Source: Chryseobacterium piperi (lineage in GTDB: Bacteria > Bacteroidota > Bacteroidia > Flavobacteriales > Weeksellaceae). From it: 64,000 nt of DNA. Below, piece by piece: positions 35,221 through 44,088 of this stretch (position 1 is the stretch's first letter; the number at the start of each line of letters is the position of its first letter). The notes below the pieces were generated by a model. The model did not search any database and was not told where the DNA came from. It saw only the letters and a program-made list of their open reading frames with translations. The DNA is taken from contig NZ_CP023049.2 of NCBI RefSeq assembly GCF_002285635.2, positions 682,001 to 746,000 of the forward strand, written 5' to 3'. A program made the translations under genes and the position numbers.

Positions 35221-37392
35221 ATGATAATGATAAAAAAAATTCTACTTCTTAGCATTTTTCTATGCTTTATTTTAAGTTTTTCTCAAGGTGTAAGACCTGT
35301 AGCCCAAAAAATATCAGAATATCACCATCAGGGCAAAAGTTTTGCAGGATATGATTTGTTTGAAGTTAATAAAGCTTCATCAAAAATGACTGAATATAAA
35401 AGAGCAGCTACGGATATTACAATGATGACTATTAGTTCTGCTGAGCTTAAAAGACTTGTTAAAGAGAAACCTGAAGTGATTGAAATGTCATTTCCATTCC
35501 AGGGAGATAAAAAAATTACTGTTGAATTATATAAAAACCAAATTTTCACCAGTAATTTTAAGGTAACTACCAATAAGGGAGAAATTATACCTTATACTCC
35601 TGGAGTATATTACCAGGGAATTGTAAAAGGAGATCAAACATCAGTGGTTGCATTTAGTTTCTTTGACAATGATGTGGTAGGAGTAGCGTCAACGTCTGTT
35701 CTGGGAAATGTTATCGTTGGAAAAGTGAAAAATTCTGAAGATTTCGTTAGTTATTCTGAATCTAAACTGACAGGAGCCAATCCATTTGTTTGTGGGGTAG
35801 ATGAATTGAAGGAAAATCAGAATCAAAAAATCGCATTTGATCCCGGAACGAGCAAAAAAGCGGTAACGGAAAACTGTGTAAGAATTTATTACGAAGTTTG
35901 CTATAAGCCTTACCAAAATAATGGTTCCGACCCTGTTACAGTGACCAACTGGCTTACAGCAGTCCACAACAACATCGCAACACTCTACAATAATGATGAT
36001 GTAAAGGTAGCATTAAATGAAATTTTTATCTGGACAACAGCTGATCCTTATACTGGAGCTCCAGGTGCTAATCTTAGTAGTTTTAGAACTAACAGGCCTA
36101 CATTCAATGGAGATTTGGCTCATTTGATTAATGCTCCTGCTACAACAAGTGTTGCGTATCTCAATTCACTTTGTACGGGAAATAAATATGCTTATTCAGG
36201 GATTTCACAAACTTATTCCAATGTACCTGTGTACTCCTGGACGATACAGGCCATGACTCATGAAATGGGACATAGTCTGGGTTCTCCTCATACCCACGCA
36301 TGTGCATGGAACGGAAATGGAACGGCAATTGACGGATGTGGAGCACAAGCAGGATATAGTGAAGGATGTAATGGTCCGATTCCTTCAACTACAGTTAAGG
36401 GAACCATTATGAGCTATTGCCATTTAATTTCAGGTGTAGGGATTAGTTTTAGCAACGGATTTGGCCCTCAACCGGCAGCACTGATCAGAAATACAGTAGA
36501 CTCCAAAGCTTGTTTAGGGACTAACTGTACAACAGCTTGCAGTACTACCATTACTGCGATGAATATCTCGAATGTTACAGTAAATGCAGCGAATGCATCT
36601 ATTACCGATGCTGTTTCTACATCATGGAAATATAAACTTACCACGATGGATGGCACTGTTGTAACATCAGGTAATACCACAACACAAAATCTTAATTTAA
36701 CCAATCTCCAGCCAGCGACTTATTATAAGCTTTTAGTTGGTTCAAGCTGCTCAGGATCTAACGCCTATCAAAGGTCACAAATCTTTTTGACAGATGCTGA
36801 CTGGTGTGGAGATGCTCTTTTTACCGATACAGGTGGAACTACAGGAAGTTATGGTGATAATGAGACTATTGTCAAAACATTTTATCCAAATTCCGGTTCA
36901 GCTCTCACTTTGAATTTTACAGAGCTTGCTCTGGAAGAAGATTATGATTATTTGTATATCTACAACGGACCTTCTACTACATCACCATTGTTTGCCAATG
37001 GTACATTAACAGGAAATACACTTCCGGGCCCATTTACTTCGACTCATTCGAGTGGGGCAATTACCGTAAGATTTGTTTCAGATCCTGGAGTGACGGAAGA
37101 TGGCTGGAAAGCTAATTTCTCATGTGCTGTTTTAGGAATTGAAGAGGTTAGTACCAAAGATAATACGGTAAATATTTTTCCTAATCCTGCAAAAAATATG
37201 ATCACTATTTCATCAAAAGAAAATCTGAAATCGTATAAAATGTATGATGCAGCCGGAAGAGTAGTTTTATCATCTTCTTCATTGAAAGGGAATAAACTTG
37301 AAGTTAATATCTCTTCAGTTCAGACTGGAAATTACGTGGTTTCTGTAGAAACAGATAAACAAACCGTTATCAAGAAATTAATCAAACAGTAA
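35221..37392 (+). CDS. T9SS-secreted reprolysin-like zinc metalloprotease with CUB domain
   Basis: 723 aa from the ATG at 35221 (a second ATG at 35227 is equally possible; the frame extends to 35185). Signal peptide IKKILLLSIFLCFILSFSQ. A propeptide reaches about residue 205. The catalytic domain has HEMGHSLGSPHTHAC, the HExxHxxxxxH metzincin site, with Met-turn GTIMSYCH. Then a fibronectin-like region, a CUB-like domain (WCGDALFTDTGG...YDYLYIYNGPS...GWKANFSC) and a T9SS type A sorting domain (NIFPNPAKNMITI...MYDAAGRVV...). Secreted and surface-attached or released by T9SS. Confidence 0.92.
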   Translation: MIMIKKILLLSIFLCFILSFSQGVRPVAQKISEYHHQGKSFAGYDLFEVNKASSKMTEYKRAATDITMMTISSAELKRLVKEKPEVIEMSFPFQGDKKITVELYKNQIFTSNFKVTTNKGEIIPYTPGVYYQGIVKGDQTSVVAFSFFDNDVVGVASTSVLGNVIVGKVKNSEDFVSYSESKLTGANPFVCGVDELKENQNQKIAFDPGTSKKAVTENCVRIYYEVCYKPYQNNGSDPVTVTNWLTAVHNNIATLYNNDDVKVALNEIFIWTTADPYTGAPGANLSSFRTNRPTFNGDLAHLINAPATTSVAYLNSLCTGNKYAYSGISQTYSNVPVYSWTIQAMTHEMGHSLGSPHTHACAWNGNGTAIDGCGAQAGYSEGCNGPIPSTTVKGTIMSYCHLISGVGISFSNGFGPQPAALIRNTVDSKACLGTNCTTACSTTITAMNISNVTVNAANASITDAVSTSWKYKLTTMDGTVVTSGNTTTQNLNLTNLQPATYYKLLVGSSCSGSNAYQRSQIFLTDADWCGDALFTDTGGTTGSYGDNETIVKTFYPNSGSALTLNFTELALEEDYDYLYIYNGPSTTSPLFANGTLTGNTLPGPFTSTHSSGAITVRFVSDPGVTEDGWKANFSCAVLGIEEVSTKDNTVNIFPNPAKNMITISSKENLKSYKMYDAAGRVVLSSSSLKGNKLEVNISSVQTGNYVVSVETDKQTVIKKLIKQ

Positions 37393-37415
37393 TATAATTC
37401 CTGTTGTTATCGATC

Positions 37416-37442
37416 AAAGCCTGAATTTATCAGGCTTTTTTC
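37416..37442 (+). terminator. Terminator after the protease
   Basis: AAAGCCTGA-ATTTA-TCAGGCTTT with a T run. Confidence 0.85.
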
Positions 37443-37528
37443 ATGTCAGGCTAAATAGCCATAAAAGGTGAAAAGATTTAGCATAATGGTCTTCTAACAA
37501 TAAAAAATATAGGAATTCGGCCTGAATT

Positions 37529-37561
37529 TTGCTTATATTCAGCAGAATAATTTTAAATTTG
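37529..37561 (+). promoter_or_regulatory. Promoter of the mevalonate kinase gene
   Basis: TTG (37529-37531) and TAAATTTG (37554-37561), spacer 22 nt, 19 nt before the ATG. Confidence 0.65.
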
Positions 37562-37580
37562 CAAAAAGATTTATTGTCAA

Positions 37581-38507
37581 ATGACGAACCCTCTATTTTA
37601 TGCTAAAATAATTCTGTTTGGAGAATATGGGATGATAGAAGACTCTCAGGGTCTTGTTGTACCTTATAGCTTTTATAAAGGAGCCTTAAAATTCTCTGAT
37701 CTGAATTCCGATTTTGAGCTGAAATCTAATCAGCACCTGCAGAAATACTCTGATTTTCTTGCGGAACTTGACCTGTCTGATGATTTCAAACTAAATATTG
37801 AAAGTTTTAAAAACGATATTTCAAACGGACTTTTCTTTGATTCTAATATCCCGCAAGGATATGGAGTGGGAAGTTCAGGAGCTCTGGTAGCTGCTATTTT
37901 TGAGAGATATTCAGTGAATAAACTTAATCCGGATACTATTTCAAAAGATAATCTGAAGAAATTAAAAGCTGTTTTTGGCGAAATGGAGAGCTATTTCCAT
38001 GGTAAAAGTTCTGGAATGGATCCTTTGATCTGTTATATGAATCTGCCTATTCTTATTGAAAATAAGGAAAATCTGGACAGAGTTTCAATTCCTGATGGAG
38101 AAGAAGGTAAGGGAGCTATATTTCTTATAGATTCCGGGATGACAGGAGAGACAGGACCTATGATTCAGATTTTCTTTGAAAAAATGAAAACCGAAGGATT
38201 CCGTAAGACACTAAAAGAAGAATTTATCCGTTATAATAATGCTTGTATCGAATCTTTTCTGAAAAAAGATATGAATCCTTTCTTCAGAAATTTAAAAAAG
38301 CTTTCCCATTGGGCTTACGAACATTTCCGTCCGATGATTCCTGAAAGTATTTTTAATATCTGGAAAAAAGGACTTGATTCCAATGCATATTATCTTAAAC
38401 TCTGCGGAAGCGGTGGTGGCGGTTATATTTTAGGTTTCACCAAAGATTATGAAAAGGCAGAAAAAATGCTTGATGGCTTTAATAAAGAAATTATTTACAG
38501 ATTCTAA
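37581..38507 (+). CDS. Mevalonate kinase (GHMP kinase family)
   Basis: 308 aa. Starts with FYAKIILFGEYGMIEDSQGL, the GHMP substrate-binding start. The ATP loop is IPQGYGVGSSGALVAAI, and the C-terminal LKLCGSGGGGYILGF is motif III. HGKSSGMDPLICY supplies the catalytic Asp. It phosphorylates mevalonate in isoprenoid synthesis, the route used by flavobacteria instead of MEP. A UbiA prenyltransferase gene follows 11 nt later, so both belong to isoprenoid metabolism. Confidence 0.88.
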   Translation: MTNPLFYAKIILFGEYGMIEDSQGLVVPYSFYKGALKFSDLNSDFELKSNQHLQKYSDFLAELDLSDDFKLNIESFKNDISNGLFFDSNIPQGYGVGSSGALVAAIFERYSVNKLNPDTISKDNLKKLKAVFGEMESYFHGKSSGMDPLICYMNLPILIENKENLDRVSIPDGEEGKGAIFLIDSGMTGETGPMIQIFFEKMKTEGFRKTLKEEFIRYNNACIESFLKKDMNPFFRNLKKLSHWAYEHFRPMIPESIFNIWKKGLDSNAYYLKLCGSGGGGYILGFTKDYEKAEKMLDGFNKEIIYRF

Positions 38508-38518
38508 ATATATTGGGA

Positions 38519-39448
38519 ATGAATTCTGAAAAAGAAACTTTCCAATCAAAAAACTTTATATCTAAATCTTTATTTTATAGATTCTCACAATTCGTGGGCT
38601 TTCTCTTGGGAGCAAGGTTCTTTGTGGCTGCTTTGCTTACATTTGCCTTGTATGTTTCTACATTTTTTCTCTTTAATCAAGAGGAAAGCTTCAGAAAATT
38701 TGTCTTCGATTTTAAAGTCCATGGAATTATTTTCTGTACTGTTCTTACCATTTTGGCCGGAGGTATTATTAATCAATTCTATGATTTTGAAAAAGACCAT
38801 GTAGTAAAACCATTTCGCACAAGGCTTCAAAGCTTTATTTCCCAAAAATATTTCTTATATGCTTATTTGTTTTTAAGCATTATTTCTTTAGGAGTGGCAT
38901 GGTTTATTTCCCATAATGTTTTTATTTTCTTTCTGGTTTATCAGTTTTTTATGTGGTTTTATAGCCATAAGCTGAGCCGTATATTATTCCTGAATAACCT
39001 TACTTTTGTAAGTCTTACCCTTTATCCTTTTTTTGGAATGATGGTATATTATGAAACTTTTTCCAGAAAAGTTCTCTTAATGGCCATATTTCTTTTTCTT
39101 ATCCTTTTATGCATAGACATCGTAAAAGATACCCTTACAAAAAGTGTAGATAAGGCATTCGGATATACTACAATTCCTAATTTTTTTAAAAACAAAACAG
39201 CGAAGATCATCATCATATCCTTGTTGATAATTACAATGGCAGTATCTATGAAACTGATTACCAAAACGGGAATTACAGGATTTATGGCCTATTACTTTGC
39301 CGGAGGGATATTTATTATGATTCTTTGCATCTATCTTATGCTTACTTACACCCGAAAGAGCAAGTTCGTTACACTCAATATATTAAGACTTTGGGTATTT
39401 GTAGGAATTGTTGCAATGCTTTTAAACGGAATTGAGAGTAAATTATAA
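38519..39448 (+). CDS. UbiA-family prenyltransferase
   Basis: 309 aa from the ATG at 38519. About eight membrane helices. First Asp-rich motif GGIINQFYDFEKDHVVKPFR (NxxxDxxxD), second DIVKDTLTKSVDKAFGYTTIP. Similar flavobacterial proteins are annotated as geranylgeranylglycerol-phosphate geranylgeranyltransferase, but the prenyl acceptor cannot be read from sequence. Linked to the mevalonate kinase gene. Confidence 0.85.
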   Translation: MNSEKETFQSKNFISKSLFYRFSQFVGFLLGARFFVAALLTFALYVSTFFLFNQEESFRKFVFDFKVHGIIFCTVLTILAGGIINQFYDFEKDHVVKPFRTRLQSFISQKYFLYAYLFLSIISLGVAWFISHNVFIFFLVYQFFMWFYSHKLSRILFLNNLTFVSLTLYPFFGMMVYYETFSRKVLLMAIFLFLILLCIDIVKDTLTKSVDKAFGYTTIPNFFKNKTAKIIIISLLIITMAVSMKLITKTGITGFMAYYFAGGIFIMILCIYLMLTYTRKSKFVTLNILRLWVFVGIVAMLLNGIESKL

Positions 39449-39479
39449 AAATATTTTTTAAAAAGACTGAGGTTATTAT

Positions 39480-39487
39480 TACCTTTG
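39480..39487 (+). promoter_or_regulatory. -7 box TACCTTTG for proline dehydrogenase
   Basis: TAnnTTTG match 24 nt before the start codon. Confidence 0.55.
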
Positions 39488-39511
39488 CAAAATTAAATTT
39501 AATAAAAAGGA

Positions 39512-40684
39512 ATGCCCATTTTTAACGATACTAAAGTTGCATTTGCAGATAAAACAGATGCCCAATTGAAAAAAGCATATTGGATGTTTAAAATGATTGA
39601 ACAGCCAGCTTTAACAAGTGTTGGAACCTCTATTCTTAATTTTACGGTTCATCATAATTTTCCGTTCGTTACAGGAATTGTTAAGAATACTTTATTCGAG
39701 CAGTTTTGCGGTGGTGAAACACGGGAAGAAAGTATGAAAGTAGTAAAGCAACTTTTCAAAAGAGGAGTTGGAAGTATTTTCGATTATTCCATTGAAGGAA
39801 AAGAAGATGAAGAAACGTTTGATGCGGTATGTAAGGAGATTAAAGATATCGTACGATTTTCCGTAGGTAATCCGGCTATTCCTTTTATCGTTTTTAAGCC
39901 TACTGCTTTCGGGAGAATGGATCTGTATGAAGCTGTGGGTAAAAATGCAGAATTGACGACAAGCCAGAAAGAAGAATGGGAAAGAGTTGTTAAAAGATTT
40001 GATGAGGTTTGTAAGCTTTGCCATGAACATGATAAGAAAGTTATGGTAGATGCGGAAGAAACCTGGATGCAGGATGCAGCTGATCATCTTTGTGAAGAGA
40101 TGATGGAGAAATATAACCAGGAGAAACCTATTGTCTGGAATACCATTCAGATGTATAGAACAGGAAGGCTTGAGTATATGGAAGAACATTTACAAAGGGC
40201 AAGAGAAAAGAACTACTTCATCGGCTATAAAATTGTTCGTGGTGCCTATATGGAAAAAGAAAGAGCAAGAGCAGAGCAGAGAGGCTATGCAGACCCGATC
40301 CAACCTACCAAAGAAGCTACCGATAAAAATTACAATGCCGGAATTGATTTTGTGATGAACCACCTGGATAAAGTTTCTGCGTTCTTTGGAACCCATAATG
40401 AGATTTCTTCCGAGTTGGTGATGGATAAAATGAAAACCAAATCTCTCGAAAACGGGAATCCTCATGTTTATTTTGGACAGCTTTACGGGATGAGCGATAA
40501 CATTACCTTCTATTTGTCAGATAAGGGCTACAATGTGGCTAAATATCTTCCTTATGGACCTGTAAAGGATGTTGTTCCGTATCTTACAAGAAGAGCCCAG
40601 GAAAATACTTCTGTTGCAGGGCAAACAGGAAGAGAGCTGGGACTTATCAAAAAAGAATTGGAAAGAAGAAAAAGCAATAGATAA
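39512..40684 (+). CDS. Proline dehydrogenase
   Basis: 390 aa TIM-barrel FAD enzyme that oxidises proline to pyrroline-5-carboxylate. Family motifs: MVDAEETWMQDAADHL, NTIQMYRTGRLEYM, YKIVRGAYMEKERARA and the C-terminal LTRRAQENTSVAGQTGRELGLI, which holds the Arg pair for the substrate carboxylate. Monofunctional: no P5C dehydrogenase or DNA-binding domain, as usual in Bacteroidota. Confidence 0.95.
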   Translation: MPIFNDTKVAFADKTDAQLKKAYWMFKMIEQPALTSVGTSILNFTVHHNFPFVTGIVKNTLFEQFCGGETREESMKVVKQLFKRGVGSIFDYSIEGKEDEETFDAVCKEIKDIVRFSVGNPAIPFIVFKPTAFGRMDLYEAVGKNAELTTSQKEEWERVVKRFDEVCKLCHEHDKKVMVDAEETWMQDAADHLCEEMMEKYNQEKPIVWNTIQMYRTGRLEYMEEHLQRAREKNYFIGYKIVRGAYMEKERARAEQRGYADPIQPTKEATDKNYNAGIDFVMNHLDKVSAFFGTHNEISSELVMDKMKTKSLENGNPHVYFGQLYGMSDNITFYLSDKGYNVAKYLPYGPVKDVVPYLTRRAQENTSVAGQTGRELGLIKKELERRKSNR

Positions 40685-40698
40685 TTTATTGTAATCAT

Positions 40699-40738
40699 AA
40701 AAAAAGAGGCAGTCTCAAAATGAGATTGCCTCTTTTTT
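40699..40738 (+). terminator. Terminator resembling the IS1182 inverted repeat
   Basis: A-rich stem AAAAGAGGCAGTCTC-AAAA-TGAGATTGCCTCTTTT, flanked by A and T runs. Its left half matches the IS terminal repeat at 17596 (AAAAGAGGCTGTCTCAAAA) with one change. Confidence 0.8.
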
Positions 40739-40880
40739 GTTTTAACTACGAACGTGTCAAAAAAATTCGTGTATTCGTGGCTAAAAAAGAATGCGCATAT
40801 ATTTATTCAATATGAGATTCAGTTTCTGATTTTCAAAGCAACATTTTTATGCAGCTCCAAAAATTCTGCTAAATCATTTT

Positions 40881-41420
40881 TTAAGGTTCAAAACTTTCGA
40901 ATTTTCCGTTTTCGTAGAATAAAACAATCCTTTTTATTTTATGACTTTGATTTCCAATAACTTGACTAATGATTTGTTCATTTGATCTTTCTAATCGCTG
41001 AGAATCCTTTATTTTTTCCTGTGATGTACCTTGATGAGCTATACTTGATTCTCGGGAGGTCGGTTTTGGACTGCTTATTTCTGCTTCTTCAATACCAAAA
41101 TCATCATCATTGTTCATCATCGTAAATAAATCGGGAAGAGAAGTAGGCTTAACCTTATCCTCTTCAATTTCTTCCTGTGCTTTGATAGGAGCTTCCGGTA
41201 ATTCAGACTTTAGCATTTCACCTTCACCATTCACCAACCAGTCCCAAAGAATCTCAGGGAAGTGTGATTTTATTTTTATGATAAACTCCAGGGAAGGCTT
41301 GTTCCTTCCTGATGTAATATGCGAAATAGAAGAACGCTGTACATCTACCTCGTCTGCAAATTCAGAAGGAGTCAGTTTAGAGTATTCGATAACTTTTGAA
41401 ATTCTTTCATTTAAACTCAT
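40881..41420 (-). CDS. XRE-like helix-turn-helix regulator
   Basis: 179 aa. N-terminal HTH_3 domain, residues 1-65 (ERISKVIEYSKLTPSEFADEVDVQRSSISHITSGRNKPSLEFIIKIKSHFP), with PSEFADEV and RSSISHI as the HTH helices. It is followed by a long acidic, probably disordered linker and a C-terminal patch (SHKIKRIVLFYENGKFESF) that recurs in flavobacterial regulators of this type. Sits alone; four palindromic boxes overlapping its promoter suggest autoregulation. Confidence 0.87.
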   Translation of the reverse strand: MSLNERISKVIEYSKLTPSEFADEVDVQRSSISHITSGRNKPSLEFIIKIKSHFPEILWDWLVNGEGEMLKSELPEAPIKAQEEIEEDKVKPTSLPDLFTMMNNDDDFGIEEAEISSPKPTSRESSIAHQGTSQEKIKDSQRLERSNEQIISQVIGNQSHKIKRIVLFYENGKFESFEP

Positions 41421-41440
41421 AAAAATAAGCTTTTAATCAT

Positions 41441-41521
41441 TTTACAAATGTAAAAATATAATTTACAATTGCAAAATACAAATGTAAACAATTTTCAACT
41501 TATTCAGTATACAAAAGTAAA
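41441..41521 (-). promoter_or_regulatory. Operator-like array over the HTH-gene promoter
   Basis: Four 14-nt boxes related to TTTACAnnTGTAAA: 41441-41454 (TTTACAAATGTAAA), 41462-41475 (TTTACAATTGCAAA), 41475-41488 (AATACAAATGTAAA) and 41508-41521 (TATACAAAAGTAAA). Boxes 1 and 3 each contain TACATTTG on the minus strand, a perfect TAnnTTTG -7 element, so repressor binding would hide the promoter. Confidence 0.55.
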
Positions 41522-42237
41522 CGATGTATTTTACTGATAAACAATAATTTATAATGTTGATAAAATTTAATCTCTATTTTTAATAAACAATTTATCCTCA
41601 AATTACATTTTTAAAAAGTAGACTTAAAGTAAAAGATGAGGTAAATATTTTATTGGTATTTCTCTGGTTGAATAACTTCGGTAAACATCCTATTGATGGT
41701 ATTGTACTAATGTTTTTAATGTTAATTATACGTATATAGAGTAGGAGACTGGCTAAATAGCTGATTATATAGATAAATGATCAATTCATCCTATTATTAT
41801 TAACCTGCTAAATGCCCAAAACCTCTTATATACCCTCATTTCATAAGTTTCTTAAGATAAAGGACCATGAGACGATATAAGGCCAATTAATGGAACAGTT
41901 AGGTAATTTTGTAAAATCTAAAATCGATCAAAATTTAAGAGCTAAATTCAAAATTTATTAACAATTTACATTTGTATATAATGCAAGTAACATACTTTTT
42001 CCACACTTTTTCATGTTTAAGTTAGTTACGCTCATTTGTTGATAAATAGAGTTTTAATCACTTAAAGTAAGGTTATAATTATAATTTATATAAACATTAT
42101 AATATATTGAATATTATCTACTTGAATAATAGTAATTAAATTATTAGCAATCCACAATTTTATCCACAGACATTCTGTCTATTTACAATGTTTAATAAAG
42201 TTACAAATGTTAATTTCTTTTTCTGCTTAAAAATGGC
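41522..42237. other. Long gene-free AT-rich intergenic region
   Basis: Part of an 847-nt gap (41421-42267) with no credible gene. It contains further TTTACA-type boxes (41965-41978 TTTACATTTGTATA; 42182-42191; 42200-42213 GTTACAAATGTTAA), one perfect DnaA-box sequence TTATCCACA (42160-42168) and near matches TTATCCTCA (41592) and TTTTCCACA (41997). A 23-codon frame (41890-41961) is present but unsupported. Confidence 0.5.
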
Positions 42238-42245
42238 TATTTTTG
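42238..42245 (+). promoter_or_regulatory. -7 box TATTTTTG for the M14 peptidase
   Basis: TAnnTTTG match 22 nt before the ATG. Confidence 0.6.
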
Positions 42246-42267
42246 ACTCTTGTAAATTATTATTCAA

Positions 42268-43377
42268 ATGAAATTTGAACAGATCTACCGTGAGAATACC
42301 GATTTTCCTAATCGCTATATTTCCCCTGAAAAATTATTTTCTTACCTACAGACGAATCTCAGCGATTATATTCAAGAGATTGGAAAGTCATATCTTGAAA
42401 AGCCTATTTATAAATTAAGCAAAGGAACCGGTAACCTATCTGTTCTGGCTTGGTCGCAGATGCATGGAAATGAGTCTAACGCTACGCATGCAATGCTGGA
42501 TCTGCTAATCAGCTTGGATAATGCTCCTGAACTGAAAGAAGAATTATTTACTAAAATCAAGCTGGATTTTATCTTTATGTTAAATCCAGACGGATCGGAA
42601 AGATGGACCAGACTTAATGCTGCAGATATCGATCTGAACAGGGATTTTCACAATGAAGCCAGCAAGGAAATTAAATTTCTTAAGAATATGGTTTCTGCGC
42701 ATCCGTATGATTATGCATTAAACTTACATGAGCAGAGGACGATCTTTACCACTGACGGAATCCATCCGGCTACCCTCTCTTTTTTAGCCCCATCGGAAGA
42801 TGAAGAGCGTACCGTTACGCATAACAGGAAAAAATGTATGGCAGTTATCGCCAGTGTTTATAATCATCTTAAAGAGTTAATTCCAAATCAGATCGGAAGG
42901 TATTCTGATGAGTTTTATCCTACATCTACAGGGGATAACTTTATTAAGGCAGGAATGCCGACTATCTTATTTGAAGGGGGACATTTTGTAGATGACTATA
43001 CAAGGAAGGGAACACGTAAATACTATACTATTGCGCTTTACTACGCTTTGAAAGCAATCAGTGAGCTAAACTCTGATATTACGGGATGGGAATCTTATCT
43101 GGATATTCCTGAAAATAAAGAAACACATTACGATATTATATACAGGAATGTGAAACTGAATACAGATCATCATTGTGTGTTGGATATTGCAGTTCAGTAC
43201 AGGGAAGTAAAAGAAGATGGAAAAGACGATATTTCTTTTATTCCTTTTGTAATGGAGGTGGGAGATGTAAAGAAAAAGAACGGATGGCTGGAAATAGACT
43301 GTGCAGATAAGAAATTTGTTTGTTCAACGAAATATCCCAAACTGGATGAAAAAGTAAATTTTACAATTGAAGAATAA
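42268..43377 (+). CDS. M14-family zinc carboxypeptidase-like protein
   Basis: 369 aa cytosolic protein. Zinc-site motifs of the M14/AstE-type fold: SQMHGNESNATHAMLDL (HxxE), then NPDGSERWTRLNAADIDLNRDF, and NLHEQRT with the third His; FEGGHFVDDYTRK carries the probable catalytic Glu. The C-terminal 100 residues form a separate beta-rich domain. Similar flavobacterial proteins are annotated M14 peptidase or succinylglutamate desuccinylase-like; the substrate is unclear. Confidence 0.82.
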   Translation: MKFEQIYRENTDFPNRYISPEKLFSYLQTNLSDYIQEIGKSYLEKPIYKLSKGTGNLSVLAWSQMHGNESNATHAMLDLLISLDNAPELKEELFTKIKLDFIFMLNPDGSERWTRLNAADIDLNRDFHNEASKEIKFLKNMVSAHPYDYALNLHEQRTIFTTDGIHPATLSFLAPSEDEERTVTHNRKKCMAVIASVYNHLKELIPNQIGRYSDEFYPTSTGDNFIKAGMPTILFEGGHFVDDYTRKGTRKYYTIALYYALKAISELNSDITGWESYLDIPENKETHYDIIYRNVKLNTDHHCVLDIAVQYREVKEDGKDDISFIPFVMEVGDVKKKNGWLEIDCADKKFVCSTKYPKLDEKVNFTIEE

Positions 43378-43380
43378 AAT

Positions 43381-43410
43381 AAAAAGCGGAACAATTTGTT
43401 CCGCTTTTTT
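43381..43410. terminator. Bidirectional terminator
   Basis: AAAAAGCGGAACA-ATT-TGTTCCGCTTTTT between convergent genes. Confidence 0.85.
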
Positions 43411-43428
43411 TATCTAACCCTAAGGCTG

Positions 43429-43944
43429 TTAATTCACTACCTTAATTCCATTAGCTACAAACCTGATTTCTTCTTTAGGCTTTGTAATGGCATCAATTTC
43501 AGATTGTGGTTTCTTAGCGTCTTCTGCGTAATGCTTTTGTTCATCAACTGAAATTACTTTCCTTTCAGCATTGCCTTCTAATACTACATTTTTCCCTTTG
43601 AGAGCAGTAGGAACAAAAAAGGCGTAGTCTTTCATTTTAACGAAAAACTGAGAATCATCTTCAGTCTGTATCGTCAGCCAGCACCCTTTTTTCTCACAAA
43701 CGTCAGTTACCTTGCCCTTAATTGCTACATTTTCTACTTTTTTATTATCTTTTTTAAGTTTTTTACCTAGTTTATCAACAGAAATTGCTTTAGATTCTGA
43801 TGTAGAAGCTACTCCAGCTCCGTAGGTGTCTCCTATAACAGCATTTCCGGCCGGAGGAGAAAATTTCTTGGGTGAGGTTTCTTGCGCAAATGTTAGCGTA
43901 GAAGCACTGATTGCTACTGCAAATAGTATAATGTTGAATTTCAT
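43429..43944 (-). CDS. DUF4920 domain secreted protein
   Basis: 171 aa from the ATG at 43942-43944 (MKFNIILFAVAISASTLTFAQ signal peptide); nine more codons are open upstream but do not look like a signal peptide. The mature domain has GKVTDVCEKKGCWLTIQTEDDSQFFVKMKDYAFFVP, an OB-like fold with a CxxxGCW motif typical of DUF4920, a family that may bind metal through the Cys pair. Function unknown. Confidence 0.82.
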   Translation of the reverse strand: MKFNIILFAVAISASTLTFAQETSPKKFSPPAGNAVIGDTYGAGVASTSESKAISVDKLGKKLKKDNKKVENVAIKGKVTDVCEKKGCWLTIQTEDDSQFFVKMKDYAFFVPTALKGKNVVLEGNAERKVISVDEQKHYAEDAKKPQSEIDAITKPKEEIRFVANGIKVVN

Positions 43945-44063
43945 TTTTATTATTTTTTCCAAAAATAACAATAATAAATGAATTAATAAGTGCGAAAAAC
44001 TTGTTAAAAAACAGCTGTAATCCCAAATTTAAAACAAATTTCAAAATCGAATGCTTATTTGTT

Positions 44064-44071
44064 TATATTTG
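44064..44071 (+). promoter_or_regulatory. -7 box TATATTTG for the permease
   Basis: TAnnTTTG match 17 nt before the start codon. Confidence 0.6.
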
Positions 44072-44088
44072 AAAACTTTAAATAACGT

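Noticed and set aside
41890..41961. 23-codon frame in the gene-free region
   Set aside because: No promoter, terminator or recognisable motif; frames this short are common by chance in AT-rich DNA.
42149..42168. Chromosomal replication origin at the gene-free region
   Set aside because: Only one perfect DnaA box is present and another lies alone at 2923; about one or two per 64 kb is near chance in AT-rich DNA. Gene orientation does not switch here and no dnaA or dnaN is nearby.
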